Below are positions 8,066-17,800 of a stretch of DNA of 52,610 nucleotides, piece after piece. The DNA comes from Bradyrhizobium macuxiense. Lineage in GTDB: Bacteria; Pseudomonadota; Alphaproteobacteria; Rhizobiales; Xanthobacteraceae. Location of the stretch: the NCBI RefSeq assembly GCF_001542415.1, contig NZ_LNCU01000120.1, positions 170,916 through 223,525 of the forward strand. The letters run 5' to 3'. Both the position numbers and the translations under genes were made by a program. The notes beneath the pieces are model-generated. The model made no database searches. It saw only the letters and a list, made by a program, of their open reading frames with translations, and was not told where the DNA came from. Numbering within the stretch: position 1 is the stretch's first letter; the number at the start of each line of letters is the position of its first letter.

Positions 8066-9241
8066 TCAGCCGTCGTTGGGTGCGGACGACTCACGGTGAA
8101 GGTCCATCGAGATCAGGAACATGGCCTCGCCGGCCAGCCGCTTCTGCTCGGCGGCCTTGGTGTAAACCCACGCCATTCGGGGCGAATCCCAATCGAACAT
8201 CGCCATCAGCTGGCGATCGGTGGCGCCGTTCTCGGCTGCGATCGTGGCACCAGCCTTCTTCAGGCCATGGGCGGAGCACAGCGGCAGGCCAGCCTCGTCG
8301 CAGCGGTCGCGGAACCAGTTGCCGAAGCCCGCCTCGCTGAACGGCTTGCCGTAGTCGGTGACGAGGAAGGTCAGGTCGCCCAGGATGTCGGCGTGCTCGA
8401 CCAGTGCAGCCTTCAGCACCGGCACGAGCGGCTTCTGCGAGACCGTGCGGCGCTTCTTGAGCGTCTTTTTGGGGATGTACCTGATCCACTCGCCCAGCTG
8501 GCCGGGCACAGCGCCGCGGCAATGCTGCTTGCCGAGCGACACCATGTCCTGACGACGCATGCCGGCGAAGAGGAGCAGGCCGAGCGCCAGCAGCGCCTTG
8601 CGCGAGCGCCTAGTCTTTTGTTCGGAGTGGTAGGCCACGAACTGCTGCACGTCGGGGATCAGCCACGTGTAGTAGCCAGCGCCCTTGGAAGCCTTGCCAG
8701 CCTTGATGTCACGGACGGGATTGCCGGACAAATGGTCGTTCTCGACGCCCCATGAGCACAGCGCCGAGAGGTGCTTGCGGCGGTTGGTGCGCGCGCCCCT
8801 GCCGTCCTTCATCTCAATGAGGCGCTTCATCTTCTTCGCCGAGAGGTGCTTGAGCGGGCAATTCCCCATCGGATCGGGATCGTCGTCCTGGTGCGCGATC
8901 AGGAAGCACGCCTCCAGATCATTCTTGCGGGCACGCTGGCTCTCGGCATCGAGCGAGAGGAACTCGTCCTCGCCCTTCGAGGCGAAATACTGCACGCCGA
9001 GCCAGCCGAATGTGCCCTTCTCCCAGGCGCGCGAGAGCAGAGCATTACCCTTCGGTCGCTTACTTGGCGGCGCGCCGAGCTTCTCGACGGCGGCGGTGTA
9101 GGCTTTGGCGAAGGCTGGCGTGCCCTCCTGCTCGCGGATCCTGATCCGTTTGCCGTGGCGGCGCGCGTAGATGCGCCCGTTGCCGTGGCGATCGGGCTCA
9201 CGGCTGAGATAGGGCAGATCGACCTCTATGGCGATGCTCAT
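8066..9241 (-). CDS. Tyrosine recombinase with Lys in the HxxR box
   Basis: A 391-residue phage-type integrase. The N-terminal arm (about 1-60) is basic, with GRIYARRHGKRIRIRE. A core-binding helical domain follows, and then the catalytic domain. Arg I is visible in LLFAGMRRQDMVSL, the second box is AHGLKKAGAT (Lys where the family usually has Arg), and the nucleophile lies in VYTKAAEQKRLA. The segment usually carrying His/Trp reads MAMFDWDSP. ATG at 9241 is chosen because it overlaps the upstream stop by ATGA. Third gene of a coupled leftward set with another recombinase. Whether it is active with Lys is uncertain; I believe relatives also carry HGLKK, but I could not check. Confidence 0.85.
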   Translation of the reverse strand: MSIAIEVDLPYLSREPDRHGNGRIYARRHGKRIRIREQEGTPAFAKAYTAAVEKLGAPPSKRPKGNALLSRAWEKGTFGWLGVQYFASKGEDEFLSLDAESQRARKNDLEACFLIAHQDDDPDPMGNCPLKHLSAKKMKRLIEMKDGRGARTNRRKHLSALCSWGVENDHLSGNPVRDIKAGKASKGAGYYTWLIPDVQQFVAYHSEQKTRRSRKALLALGLLLFAGMRRQDMVSLGKQHCRGAVPGQLGEWIRYIPKKTLKKRRTVSQKPLVPVLKAALVEHADILGDLTFLVTDYGKPFSEAGFGNWFRDRCDEAGLPLCSAHGLKKAGATIAAENGATDRQLMAMFDWDSPRMAWVYTKAAEQKRLAGEAMFLISMDLHRESSAPNDG

Positions 9242-9483
9242 CCCCGCCGATCCTCCCACTTGGAGGTCTCGGGACTACCATTGAAATAATCCCCCAGTCG
9301 CCGCTTTGGCGGAGGGGATTGTTCCATTTCCTTGGGGGGCACCAAAGAACTGACATCGATCGGCTTATCGCCGACGATTAAGGTACCGTCTGGCTTCACC
9401 CCAACTACAAACAAGCCGGCGCGCTGAACCCCTTTGATGGCGCGAGCAAGCGACGCTTCGGTGAAAGTGAGGGATTTCGTCAT
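9238..9483 (-). CDS. Small protein between two recombinases
   Basis: An 81-residue protein. The N-terminal 45 residues (MTKSLTFTEASLARAIKGVQ, VKPDGTLIV) look like the short helix-plus-strand proteins common in rhizobial phage clusters, and the C-terminus is Pro/Lys-rich. It overlaps both neighbours by four bases (ATGA at 9480-9483 and 9238-9241), so the three genes are translationally coupled. A DNA-binding accessory role for the recombinases is a guess from context. Confidence 0.7.
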   Translation of the reverse strand: MTKSLTFTEASLARAIKGVQRAGLFVVGVKPDGTLIVGDKPIDVSSLVPPKEMEQSPPPKRRLGDYFNGSPETSKWEDRRG

Positions 9484-10616
9484 GTTAACTCATCCGGGAC
9501 GGGTAGTAGACCGTTCGGATTTGTCGGCGACCTGCTCGTCGTCGCCTGGGCCTGCCCGGCTCGCTCGAACGCCCGTCTGATTGACACCTCGTCCTCGACG
9601 TGGCGAGTGTAGTGCGTACCCATGCGCAGCGATTTGTCGCCGATCAGGCGCGCCACCTCGTCGTCGCTGGCGCCATTGCGCTTCCACCAAGCCGCATAGG
9701 AGACGCGCAGACCGTGGAGCGTGGTTCCCGTCCCGATCTTGCCGTCGCGCTCGCGATCCCTAAGCCAGTGCGAGACGCGGGTCTGCATTTCCTTCTCGCT
9801 CGGCCAGGGCGAGCCGTCATCGCGGATCGCGATCCTGCCTTCCGCGCTGCGCATCTTGCGTTCGGCGAGGAAGGCTTGCAACTCGGGCAGAACCGGCAGC
9901 AGCGTGGCCTTATTGTTCTTCCGGCGGGTATACTGGATGGCCTTGCCAGTGAGAGGGTGATCGAGGATCTGCTCCTCGTTGAGACCGACGATCGTCTGCC
10001 CGGCAAGCCCGGCATAGCGAGCGATCATGCAGGGGATCAGCACTTCTGTCGGAGCGTTCTCACGCACGAACATCCATTCATGCGCAAACCATTCGCGATT
10101 GGCGTTGGGATCTGCCTTGTGGATCTTGTCCATGCCGAAGCACGGATTGCAGGCCATCTTCTTGCGCTTGACCGCCTGAGTGAACATCGAGGACAGCGCC
10201 GAGATCATCTTGTCGGCGAAACGCCCCCACTTCTCCTTGGCACAGCGGTCGCGCAGATCGTAAAGCTCTGGCGTGATGATGAGATCGAGCGGGCAATCGA
10301 AGACACCCTTCGCCTCCAACCAATCGAAGGTCTTTTCATAGTCGGAACGGGTGGCATCCGATAGCTTGTCGTACCTCGGGCAATCGGTTCTGAACCACGC
10401 CACGAGCGAGCCGAGTGTACCCCCTGCATACACGCGGGCGAGATTGCGCTTCCGGTTTGCGTTGTAGGCGGTCAGGACGTCCGGCTCACGAAGTCGGCGC
10501 AGCAATGCCTCGCGGTCGCCTTGGAAACCACGCAGGATCGCGATCGGGGTTCCCCGGATGTAGACGTAGTGTTTGCCTGCTGGGCTGCGGACGATGTTCA
10601 AACCCTTGAGCTTCAT
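9480..10616 (-). CDS. Divergent tyrosine recombinase lacking Arg I
   Basis: About 378 residues from ATG 10616 (MKLKGLNIVRSPAGKHYVYI); longer in-frame starts up to 10697 exist without a better site. The N-terminal part matches integrase arm-binding domains, the middle is a helical core-binding domain, and the C-terminal part carries LHGLRVSYAAWW (HxxR intact) and the nucleophile region THYTRHVED. The position of Arg I reads ARYAGLAGQTIVGL, with Ala (GCC codon) in place of Arg, and the LLGHK-type His is Asp (LIGDKS). It may be inactive on its own or act with the overlapping downstream recombinase. Confidence 0.82.
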   Translation of the reverse strand: MKLKGLNIVRSPAGKHYVYIRGTPIAILRGFQGDREALLRRLREPDVLTAYNANRKRNLARVYAGGTLGSLVAWFRTDCPRYDKLSDATRSDYEKTFDWLEAKGVFDCPLDLIITPELYDLRDRCAKEKWGRFADKMISALSSMFTQAVKRKKMACNPCFGMDKIHKADPNANREWFAHEWMFVRENAPTEVLIPCMIARYAGLAGQTIVGLNEEQILDHPLTGKAIQYTRRKNNKATLLPVLPELQAFLAERKMRSAEGRIAIRDDGSPWPSEKEMQTRVSHWLRDRERDGKIGTGTTLHGLRVSYAAWWKRNGASDDEVARLIGDKSLRMGTHYTRHVEDEVSIRRAFERAGQAQATTSRSPTNPNGLLPVPDELT

Positions 10617-10791
10617 TTTTAAGAGCACCGAAATATCAATGATGGTGCGGGTAAACCGGCCTCCTGCGAAGAGCAGTTGGCGTTCATGTCCCCGCAATAC
10701 CCGCAGTTCACCTTCGTGAAGATGGCCCCCGTCCGACGCTCGCCGTGGCGCTCATTTTTGAGTCTGCCGCCGAGCCGCGAACCGTAGTCGG

Positions 10792-11421
10792 TCAGTCTCT
10801 GACCGAGCCCATGATAACGGGCACGGACGTAGCAGCGGCGATCTCATCGGCGATACGCGAGAACTCCGTCTCGATGATGACGCGCGTGCGCACTAATTCC
10901 AGACCAAGCGACTTGCCAGCGTTGCCGTCCTGGCTGTCGTTGGTCATCGCTCTGACGTCGACCTTGAGCTCGCCCGTGAACACCGGGATGCGCAAGGTGA
11001 AGAAGGGCGGAAGCACAGCGCCCTCGACTTTGCGCGCAGTCGCGAGCAGCAATGCAGCGGCCGGGGAGGCGATATCGTCGGAGTTGACGTCGATGATGTG
11101 GGCGAACGCCTTATGGTCGTACATACGTCCGCTAATAGCGTTCCACGTATCCCACTCATAAGAACGCGAGAGGCACAGCACGGCGCGATGTTCGCCGAAC
11201 CCTGCCTTGGCGCTGCCGGCGGTGTGGTAGTCGATCACGGCATGGACTTCGAGTTCATCAACGTCCGCGAAGATCACCGTTTCCGCGGTCTTAAAGCGGT
11301 TGACGTAATCGATCAGAGACTGGCTCTGGTCGACGTTGACAAGCTGATCGATGAACGCCCGGTCGGCATGGTTGTGAAAGGGGAAGTGGGATGTGGTAGA
11401 CAGGTTGGTAGCCTGGTCCAT
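10792..11421 (-). CDS. DUF2303 family phage protein
   Basis: A 209-residue protein. The motif series SLIDYVNRFKTAETVIFAD, AVIDYHTAG, HRAVLCLSRSYEWDTW matches the DUF2303 family found in phages and prophages, whose function is unknown. Length is close to family length although the N-terminus is short. It is transcribed leftward, divergently from the small ribbon-helix-helix gene at 11503, and shares an 81-base intergenic region with GTGTACAC sites. It is possibly expressed with the recombinase set to its left, from which it is separated by about 175 bases. Confidence 0.82.
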   Translation of the reverse strand: MDQATNLSTTSHFPFHNHADRAFIDQLVNVDQSQSLIDYVNRFKTAETVIFADVDELEVHAVIDYHTAGSAKAGFGEHRAVLCLSRSYEWDTWNAISGRMYDHKAFAHIIDVNSDDIASPAAALLLATARKVEGAVLPPFFTLRIPVFTGELKVDVRAMTNDSQDGNAGKSLGLELVRTRVIIETEFSRIADEIAAATSVPVIMGSVRD

Positions 11422-11460
11422 GGGAGCACTCCGTGGGTTAGGTTAGAGCCGGGGCGGAAG

Positions 11461-11529
11461 TTGGCGCTTCCCCTCGGCTTGATTTTAGTGTACACGAAAA
11501 TTATGGCGAAGCAAGCAAAAACTGTACAC
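11461..11529 (+). promoter_or_regulatory. Putative promoter with paired GTGTACAC operator sites
   Basis: A TTGGCG (11461-11466) and a TTTAGT (11484-11489), 17 bases apart, could form a promoter for the ribbon-helix-helix gene. The palindrome GTGTACAC (11488-11495) overlaps the -10 region, and a second TGTACAC lies at 11523-11529 just inside the gene. Ribbon-helix-helix proteins commonly repress their own promoters at short repeated palindromes. The role is inferred. Confidence 0.45.
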
Positions 11530-11715
11530 AAAAAATCGAGAGGCAGACCAAGCGGTCAACGATACGCGGAAACGATTCCTGCGCGCTTGGAGCCGTCTAC
11601 GGTCGCGGCGGTCGATGCGTGGGCCGCAGCAAGCGAAGTCTCGCGCTCTGAGGCCATCCGCAGGCTTGTAGAGATCGGACTGAAGGCGAAGAGGAAAGGC
11701 ACAGACAGAGAATAG
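11503..11715 (+). CDS. Ribbon-helix-helix (CopG-like) regulator
   Basis: A 70-residue protein. The C-terminal half (ETIPARLEPSTVAAVDAWAA, SRSEAIRRLVEIGLKAK) is a clear ribbon-helix-helix DNA-binding domain: a short beta strand, a helix with AVDAWA, a turn, and the SRSEAIRRLVEIGL helix. The N-terminus is Lys-rich. ATG at 11503 is chosen because it begins right after the putative promoter; longer in-frame starts would run through the divergent DUF2303 gene. It is probably an autorepressor or a regulator of the leftward genes. Confidence 0.75.
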   Translation: MAKQAKTVHKKSRGRPSGQRYAETIPARLEPSTVAAVDAWAAASEVSRSEAIRRLVEIGLKAKRKGTDRE

Positions 11716-11886
11716 CAACAGCACGGCAAACGTTGCTGGCGCCGGTACATTGGCGTCTCTTGCCCAAGTGAAGGCTGGCGATGCACCGAGCGCTGCTCAG
11801 CAAACGGAAGTGAGCTTTAGCTTGCGGGAATTTCGACCTCGGCTGCCACTCGAACAGCAGTTTCAATCTCCGCATACGGCCATTTC

Positions 11887-14800
11887 TCAAGGCCGTGTGA
11901 TGCGCTGAGCCTGTTGCAGTTTTGCGGATGCGACCCGGGCCCTATTCTGAACTTCTCGCATCCGCTGCCTGATTTGCTCAATCGCTGCATGCTTCGCGTC
12001 ATAGGGTTGAGCGCTTGCCCTGACGCGATCTTCCTGCGCTCGCAGGTCTCGCATCTGTCGATCGGCTCGATCGAAGATGGATTTCTTGCTTTCACCACGG
12101 TGCTCGCTGACGAAGCGTGCCGCGTCCTGGTCGCCGGTGCGGCGCTCTTTGCGCGCCTGCTTGACGGCGTTCGCTTCGCCTCGGGCTTCGTCCCGCGCCT
12201 GGTAGTAGGCGTATTGGTCCGCCTCCGGTCCCACCCTGCCGACGAACCGGCGGAGAACCGGTGTGGTCTCAGGCCTCCACTCGTGGTCCACCACTCCCGA
12301 AACGATTGTATTCCAGCCCGACTTGAGGAAGTGACCGACGCCGCCGACGACGGCGCCGACGATGTAATCGAAGGTGCCTGGGTGAACATCGATCGCGCCG
12401 CTCTCGTACTTACTGCCGCCGGTCAGATCGTTGAGCGTCTCCGCAACCCACTTCGATGCGCCCGACGTCGAGCGGAATGCCTGTGTCGAATCCGGCAGGC
12501 CCTTCGATCGGTCACTGTTCGGATAGATCGCCCGGCCGGTCCAATCCTTGTTGGCCTCGATATGCACGAGCGGACGAAATACGGTCGGGACAATCTCCCT
12601 CCACATTTCTGCCTCGTCGCCCAACGGGTTGAAGGCGTTGATGGTCGAACTGAGGACCGCGGCCGCGGCCTTCGTCGGCTTCTCGGCGCCAGCCATGATG
12701 GTCGCGGCCTTCGACCCGACGACGCCAAACGGAGCGAAGCCGTAGGGTAGCGGGATCTTCGCGTAGTAGCCATTGGTGAGCATGACCACGACGTTCTTGT
12801 CGCGCTCCCAGCTCGGGATCTTCATGTAGTTGTAGGTACCGGCCTCGTCCTTCCCGCCGGCGCCGAGGTCCCACGCGGTGGTCGCCACATTGGCCGCAGC
12901 CAGCATGCCGACCGCTGCCCACACCTTCGTATTGCGCGGATGGAGCGCGCGCATCATGCGGGCGATGCCCTGGATGCCAGCGTTGCCGAAGGCGTAGAGC
13001 GACGAGACGATGGTGCCGAGCTCGCCCTTCTTGTTGAAGTTGACCGTCAGGTTGCGCGCCAGCATTGCAGCGTCAGGCGTCGACATGCCTGCGTCCTCGG
13101 CCGCCATGAAGGCCGCTAGGCGGGTCGCGTTCTCCAGTCCGCCGCCTGCGACTTCGAGCGCCTTGCCCGCCTTCTCGCCCAGATCTTTCAGGTTGTTGAT
13201 CGGGCCTCCGGAGAGCCGCCGGAGCTTGGCGTCGACATTGCGCTCGATCTCATCCGGATCGTCGAGGCCGAAGAAGTGGATTCGGCCGCCCTCGCGATCG
13301 AAGCGGTGGAAGGCGTCGACATACTCGGCGAGCGGCGAGCCGGCCGGCGCCGTCTTGCCGGCGAGCGCCATGGTCGCGCCGCGGATCGCCGGGAATACGC
13401 GCTTGGCAAAGTTCCTGGAGAATTGCCGCTGACGCTGTTCGCCCAGGTTGATGAACGCCTCGCTGACGTCGCGCGAGAGGTTCGGGATCATGAACTCGGG
13501 ATTCCACGCGGTGGCGAGGCGGCTCATGGTGTGCGTGACGGCGGCCAGCATCCGGACGGCGGAATGCGCGTTGGCGCTGCCCATGTTCTTCAGCGCGCGC
13601 GCCAGATTGAGGCCGTCGGCGCCGAGCATCCGGATATAGACCGGCTTGCCCTGCACCTTGGTGGCGAACACGTTGTCGTCCTGGTGCGAGAGATTGTCCG
13701 GCCGGTTGTAGACGAGCCCCGAGACCTTGCTGATCTCCTTGCGCATCTGCGGCCGATTGACCACCCACAGATCCGGGTCCGGGTTGGCGCGCACGAACTT
13801 CAGGAAGGTGTTGCCGACCTTGTTCTTCTCAGCGCGTACCACCGCGCCCTCAGCCTGCATGATCGAATAGGCGAGGGGGCTGGCGGCGCGGCTCTTGCGG
13901 CCGAAGGCCTGCTTCACATCCTTGCCGCGCGTCTCCATGCCGCCGGTGCCGAAGTTGAAATGCTCGTCGTCGGAGCCTTCCTGCCAGCCGCGCAGCGGGA
14001 CGTAATACTTGTAGGTGCTGTTCATCGCGTCGAACGTGTCGCGATCGATGAGACCACCATCGAGCAGGACGCGCCGCGTGCGGGCGTTGAGCGCGTCGAC
14101 CATGCGCGCGACGGCGAGATAGTCGGGCAGCTTGCCATCGGCGCGGATCGCGCGGATGATCCCCAGCGCCTCGTTCTGGCTCATGCCGGAGCCGCCCACC
14201 TTGTCGGGGTCGGTCATCGCCTCGTAGAAGTCGTGGCCGGGCTCATAATGCTGGCCGAGCTTCTGGTTGCGCTCAACGGCGTGGCGCGCATAGAGGAAGT
14301 CATCGAGCTTGTTGAGATCTATGTCCCGGGCCTTCATCTCGCGGATGAGCGGGTCGATCTGGTGTTCGCGCAGCTGCTCCAGCCGGTAGCCGGTGCGACC
14401 GTAGTAGAGGCTTTCGGCCTGATACGCGGACAGTTGCGTATCGGTGTTGCGCTTCAGCTGCTCCGCCTTCTGCACCCGCAGGAACTTGTCCTGCAACTGG
14501 ACGCGGGCCTCGGTCGCATTGAGATCGCCCAGGCGGCCGAGCAGGCGCTTGCCGAGCAGATCATTGAACGACTTGTCGAAGTTGCTGGTTGGCTGCGAGA
14601 GGAAGCTGAATACGCGGCTGGGTTCGCTCAGTCCTTCTTTTTCAGACGAGCGATCATTTTCTCGGCTCTCTTGATGTCCTCGTCGCGCTGGACCGACGGT
14701 TCGAGCGACCTCAGCACGGTCAAATGACGCTCCCATGTTTCCAGGGTGTCGAACGGTCCCGGCGGGTCGATTATTGCGGACAGTAGCCGTTTCGGCATCC

Positions 14801-17800
14801 GGAAACTCCCGTTTGAGGAGCCCGACGGCCCGCTCCATTGCATCAGATAGACCCTCCATCTTTAGAACTGAAGGATCGAGCTCGAAATTGGTCTTGTAGT
14901 CGATGACACCGCCGCGGTGCAGCACCGTATTGATGAGGTGTGCCCAACCGATCTCAAATGCTTCCTTGAGCGCCTCGTTACCCGGTCGGAGCGCCTCCGC
15001 GTGAGCCGTCTGCAGCAACAGATCTTCAATCCGGCGCCAGAGAGTTCGGAGGCCGCGGTAGGCGCCTGTCACGTCATCGCGACGTGTGCCGATCATATTC
15101 CGCCATGCCGGCATCAACTCGACACGATAGATCCCGCCGCTATGACCGTGCGCCCAGATGGTACGAATGCCGGGCGAAGCCAGAAGACTGATGTCGTCGT
15201 CGCTGAAGCTGCGGTTGCGGGGGTGGTTGTGATGAATGACTAAGTCGCTCGCTGGATCGAAGAAGGCTTCTTCCATCGTCTTGGTGACAGCGATACCGTT
15301 GGTTGTCCCTTCTGCCGAAAAAGCGAGCTTGCCGCGGGCATCGATCACGCGCAGGTGCTCGTTACCGGTGGCGCGACCGAGCTCAAGCACCTGCGCCTGA
15401 GCCGTGCCGCCCTGCGGCTGAATGGACGCTCCCGGCTCGTTCAGGCCAGCCGGCTTTCCGCCGAATTGCTCGTCGACCGCCCGATCAAAGAGATCGTCGA
15501 AGTCGACCTTGGAGGAAGCGGCCGGTGCAGCTGCGGGCTTATTCAGCGTATCGAGGAGGTCGACCTGGTTCTTCTCGTCGCCGAACAGGCCGGTATCGGC
15601 AGGCTTCTGCGCCACCTTGGGCTTGAGCGGTGCATTCGCCCCGCGCTGCGTCATCGTCTTGCCCGATGCCTTCTCAGCGCCAGGGATGACGGTCTGCTCG
15701 TTGTTGTCGGCGCCCTTGTCAATGGGTGTGACCGGCGACTTGCGGTCGTGGCCTACGCCTTGCGCTGCTTCTCCGCCGCCTTCTGTGCGAGCTTTCGGAA
15801 CAGGTCCGCCATCGCGGTCACCTTCTCGGCTTCCTTCGGATCGGCCTTCCTCTTGGCGACCGCGTAAAGCTTGCTCGCCATTTCCTGATGCTGTTGCGGC
15901 GTGAATCGCATCGTTGGCTCCTTGGCCGAATGTATCAACAATCGAGGGCTCTGTCTGCTCATAGAGTTTGTTGTCGTGGTTCACTTGCCAGACGGCGGCG
16001 TATTCCACGGCGGTATCGAGATCGTAGCCATCGACCACCATGGCGCGAGCGGCGGTGTCGCGAAGATCCAGTGGCAGGGCCGGATATTCAGCCTCCAACG
16101 CCTTGTGCGCTTGGCCGTAGGCCGCCTCGTGCTGCTCCTGCTCATACCGCTCGCGCTCGCTCTCCCGACGGCGTTCACGCTTGGTCTTTGTGCCCTCGTG
16201 GCCCAGTGGATAGCGGTGATTTCCCCGCATGCCCTCATCGATGGCGTCCAGCAGGTCGCGGATGGTCGAGGTCTGGTTGTGCTCACCCATGAGATAGCCG
16301 GCTTCATCGGCCATCTCGCGCGCGCGATCGAGATGAAGCCCACCATCCTTCACCAGCTTGCGGCGGCCCCCGAAGCCCCGCATGATCACGAGGTGCTTAT
16401 GCGCATCGAGCGCTTCGAGCTCGGGATGCGGCTTCAAGCCGCCCTTGGAAGCGATGAATTGAAGAAGATTTTCCGGCGCTAGGCTTTTGAATGCGTTGGC
16501 AGCTGTGGTGCCTTCGGCACGTGCTTCACTAGACGCCTCACTGGATGATCGCTGTCCAGCGCTGATTTGCAGCGCGTGCCTGACCTGCGGACCATAGATC
16601 TGTTCCAGTTGCGTGGGACTGAGTAGATTTTGCTGCGCGGCATTCTCGATGACGGCGTATTGAAAGGCGACGTGTGGTGGAAGGTCAGGGTTTTCTGCAA
16701 GGATCTCCGCCGCGCGCGCAACATCGACGGGCAGCACGCGATGGAAATCGCTACCAAGAACCGCCTCGATCTGGGCGTGATGCTCTGCTGTCGGTTCAGT
16801 ATGCTCGTTGCCAGGTGCGACTACACTCTTTTGCTGAGATTCATCCCCCGCACGAACCGGCGAACGGCCCCCGTCCGACGGCGCGTGTGGCAACTGCGGG
16901 GAGCCCTCGTCGCTTGCAACAGCTTCGGGCTCCCCGCCCTTTAGCGGCTTGGACGTGTCGCCATTGAGCCAGTCCGTAAGCTGGTCGGGCGTCTCGGCCT
17001 CCGCCTGCGCAGGGCTCTTGGGTTCGGCCGGTACCGCAGCGTCGATGTCGGCCGCGGTGGTCGCCTTGATCGGCGCGGCGCGGGTACCGGGTGTCGGGTT
17101 GACGGGCTCTGCGGAGCCGATCTCGACGCGCGCATGATCTCCCGGGCGCGGCGCGAGTAGCTGGCCGGTGCCCCATGGCTTACCCTCCGCATCCCGCATC
17201 ATCCCGCCTTCCACGGACGAGATCGGGATAGCCTTGCCCTCAACGTGCAGCGTGACGGTCTTGCCCTGATCGAGCGCGGTTTTCACCTGATTGGCGACGT
17301 CAGCGCCGACCTTGCGCATATCAATCGCGCCGCTTTCATCGGCGTGCCGCGCCATCAGGCTGCTGCGGTCGATAACCGATACAACCTTATCCGGAGAGGA
17401 CGTTGTAGCGGTACCGGCCTGTTCGGTTGTATTCTGCTGCGGACGCTCGCTTGGCCTCGTTGCCTGCGCACGTGCCAGATAATCGGCCCGCTGCTCAGGT
17501 GTCATCGCCTGGATATGCGGCTCGCTCCAGCCGGCGTCGCGCAGGATCTGATCCTCGTCCCGCTTCTTGGCGTGCGCCTCGCGCTGCGCCTGCTCCTCTG
17601 GGGTGTCCCCCTGCGCCGTGTGACCGGTCGACGACGTGTCCCGGAGGTGCTCGTTGACGGCGTTGTAGAGGTCGGCGTCCGACATCTTCGACGGGTCTTG
17701 GCCCGGCTCGAAGGTCCGATAGACGCGCTCCATCTTGGCGCGCATCTTCGGATCCATGGTGTAGTCGGCGCCCATGCCTTCGCCGGTGCCGGGCGGCGGC

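Noticed and set aside
13276..14727. A 483-codon + strand frame opposite the LPD38-like region
   Set aside because: Antisense shadow; the minus strand carries recognisable phage homology and better codon use.
16479..16757. Possible third nested ORF in the polyvalent gene
   Set aside because: The product is Ser/Arg/Pro-rich and unlike a natural protein, there is no ribosome binding site, and the long frame keeps good coding signal here.
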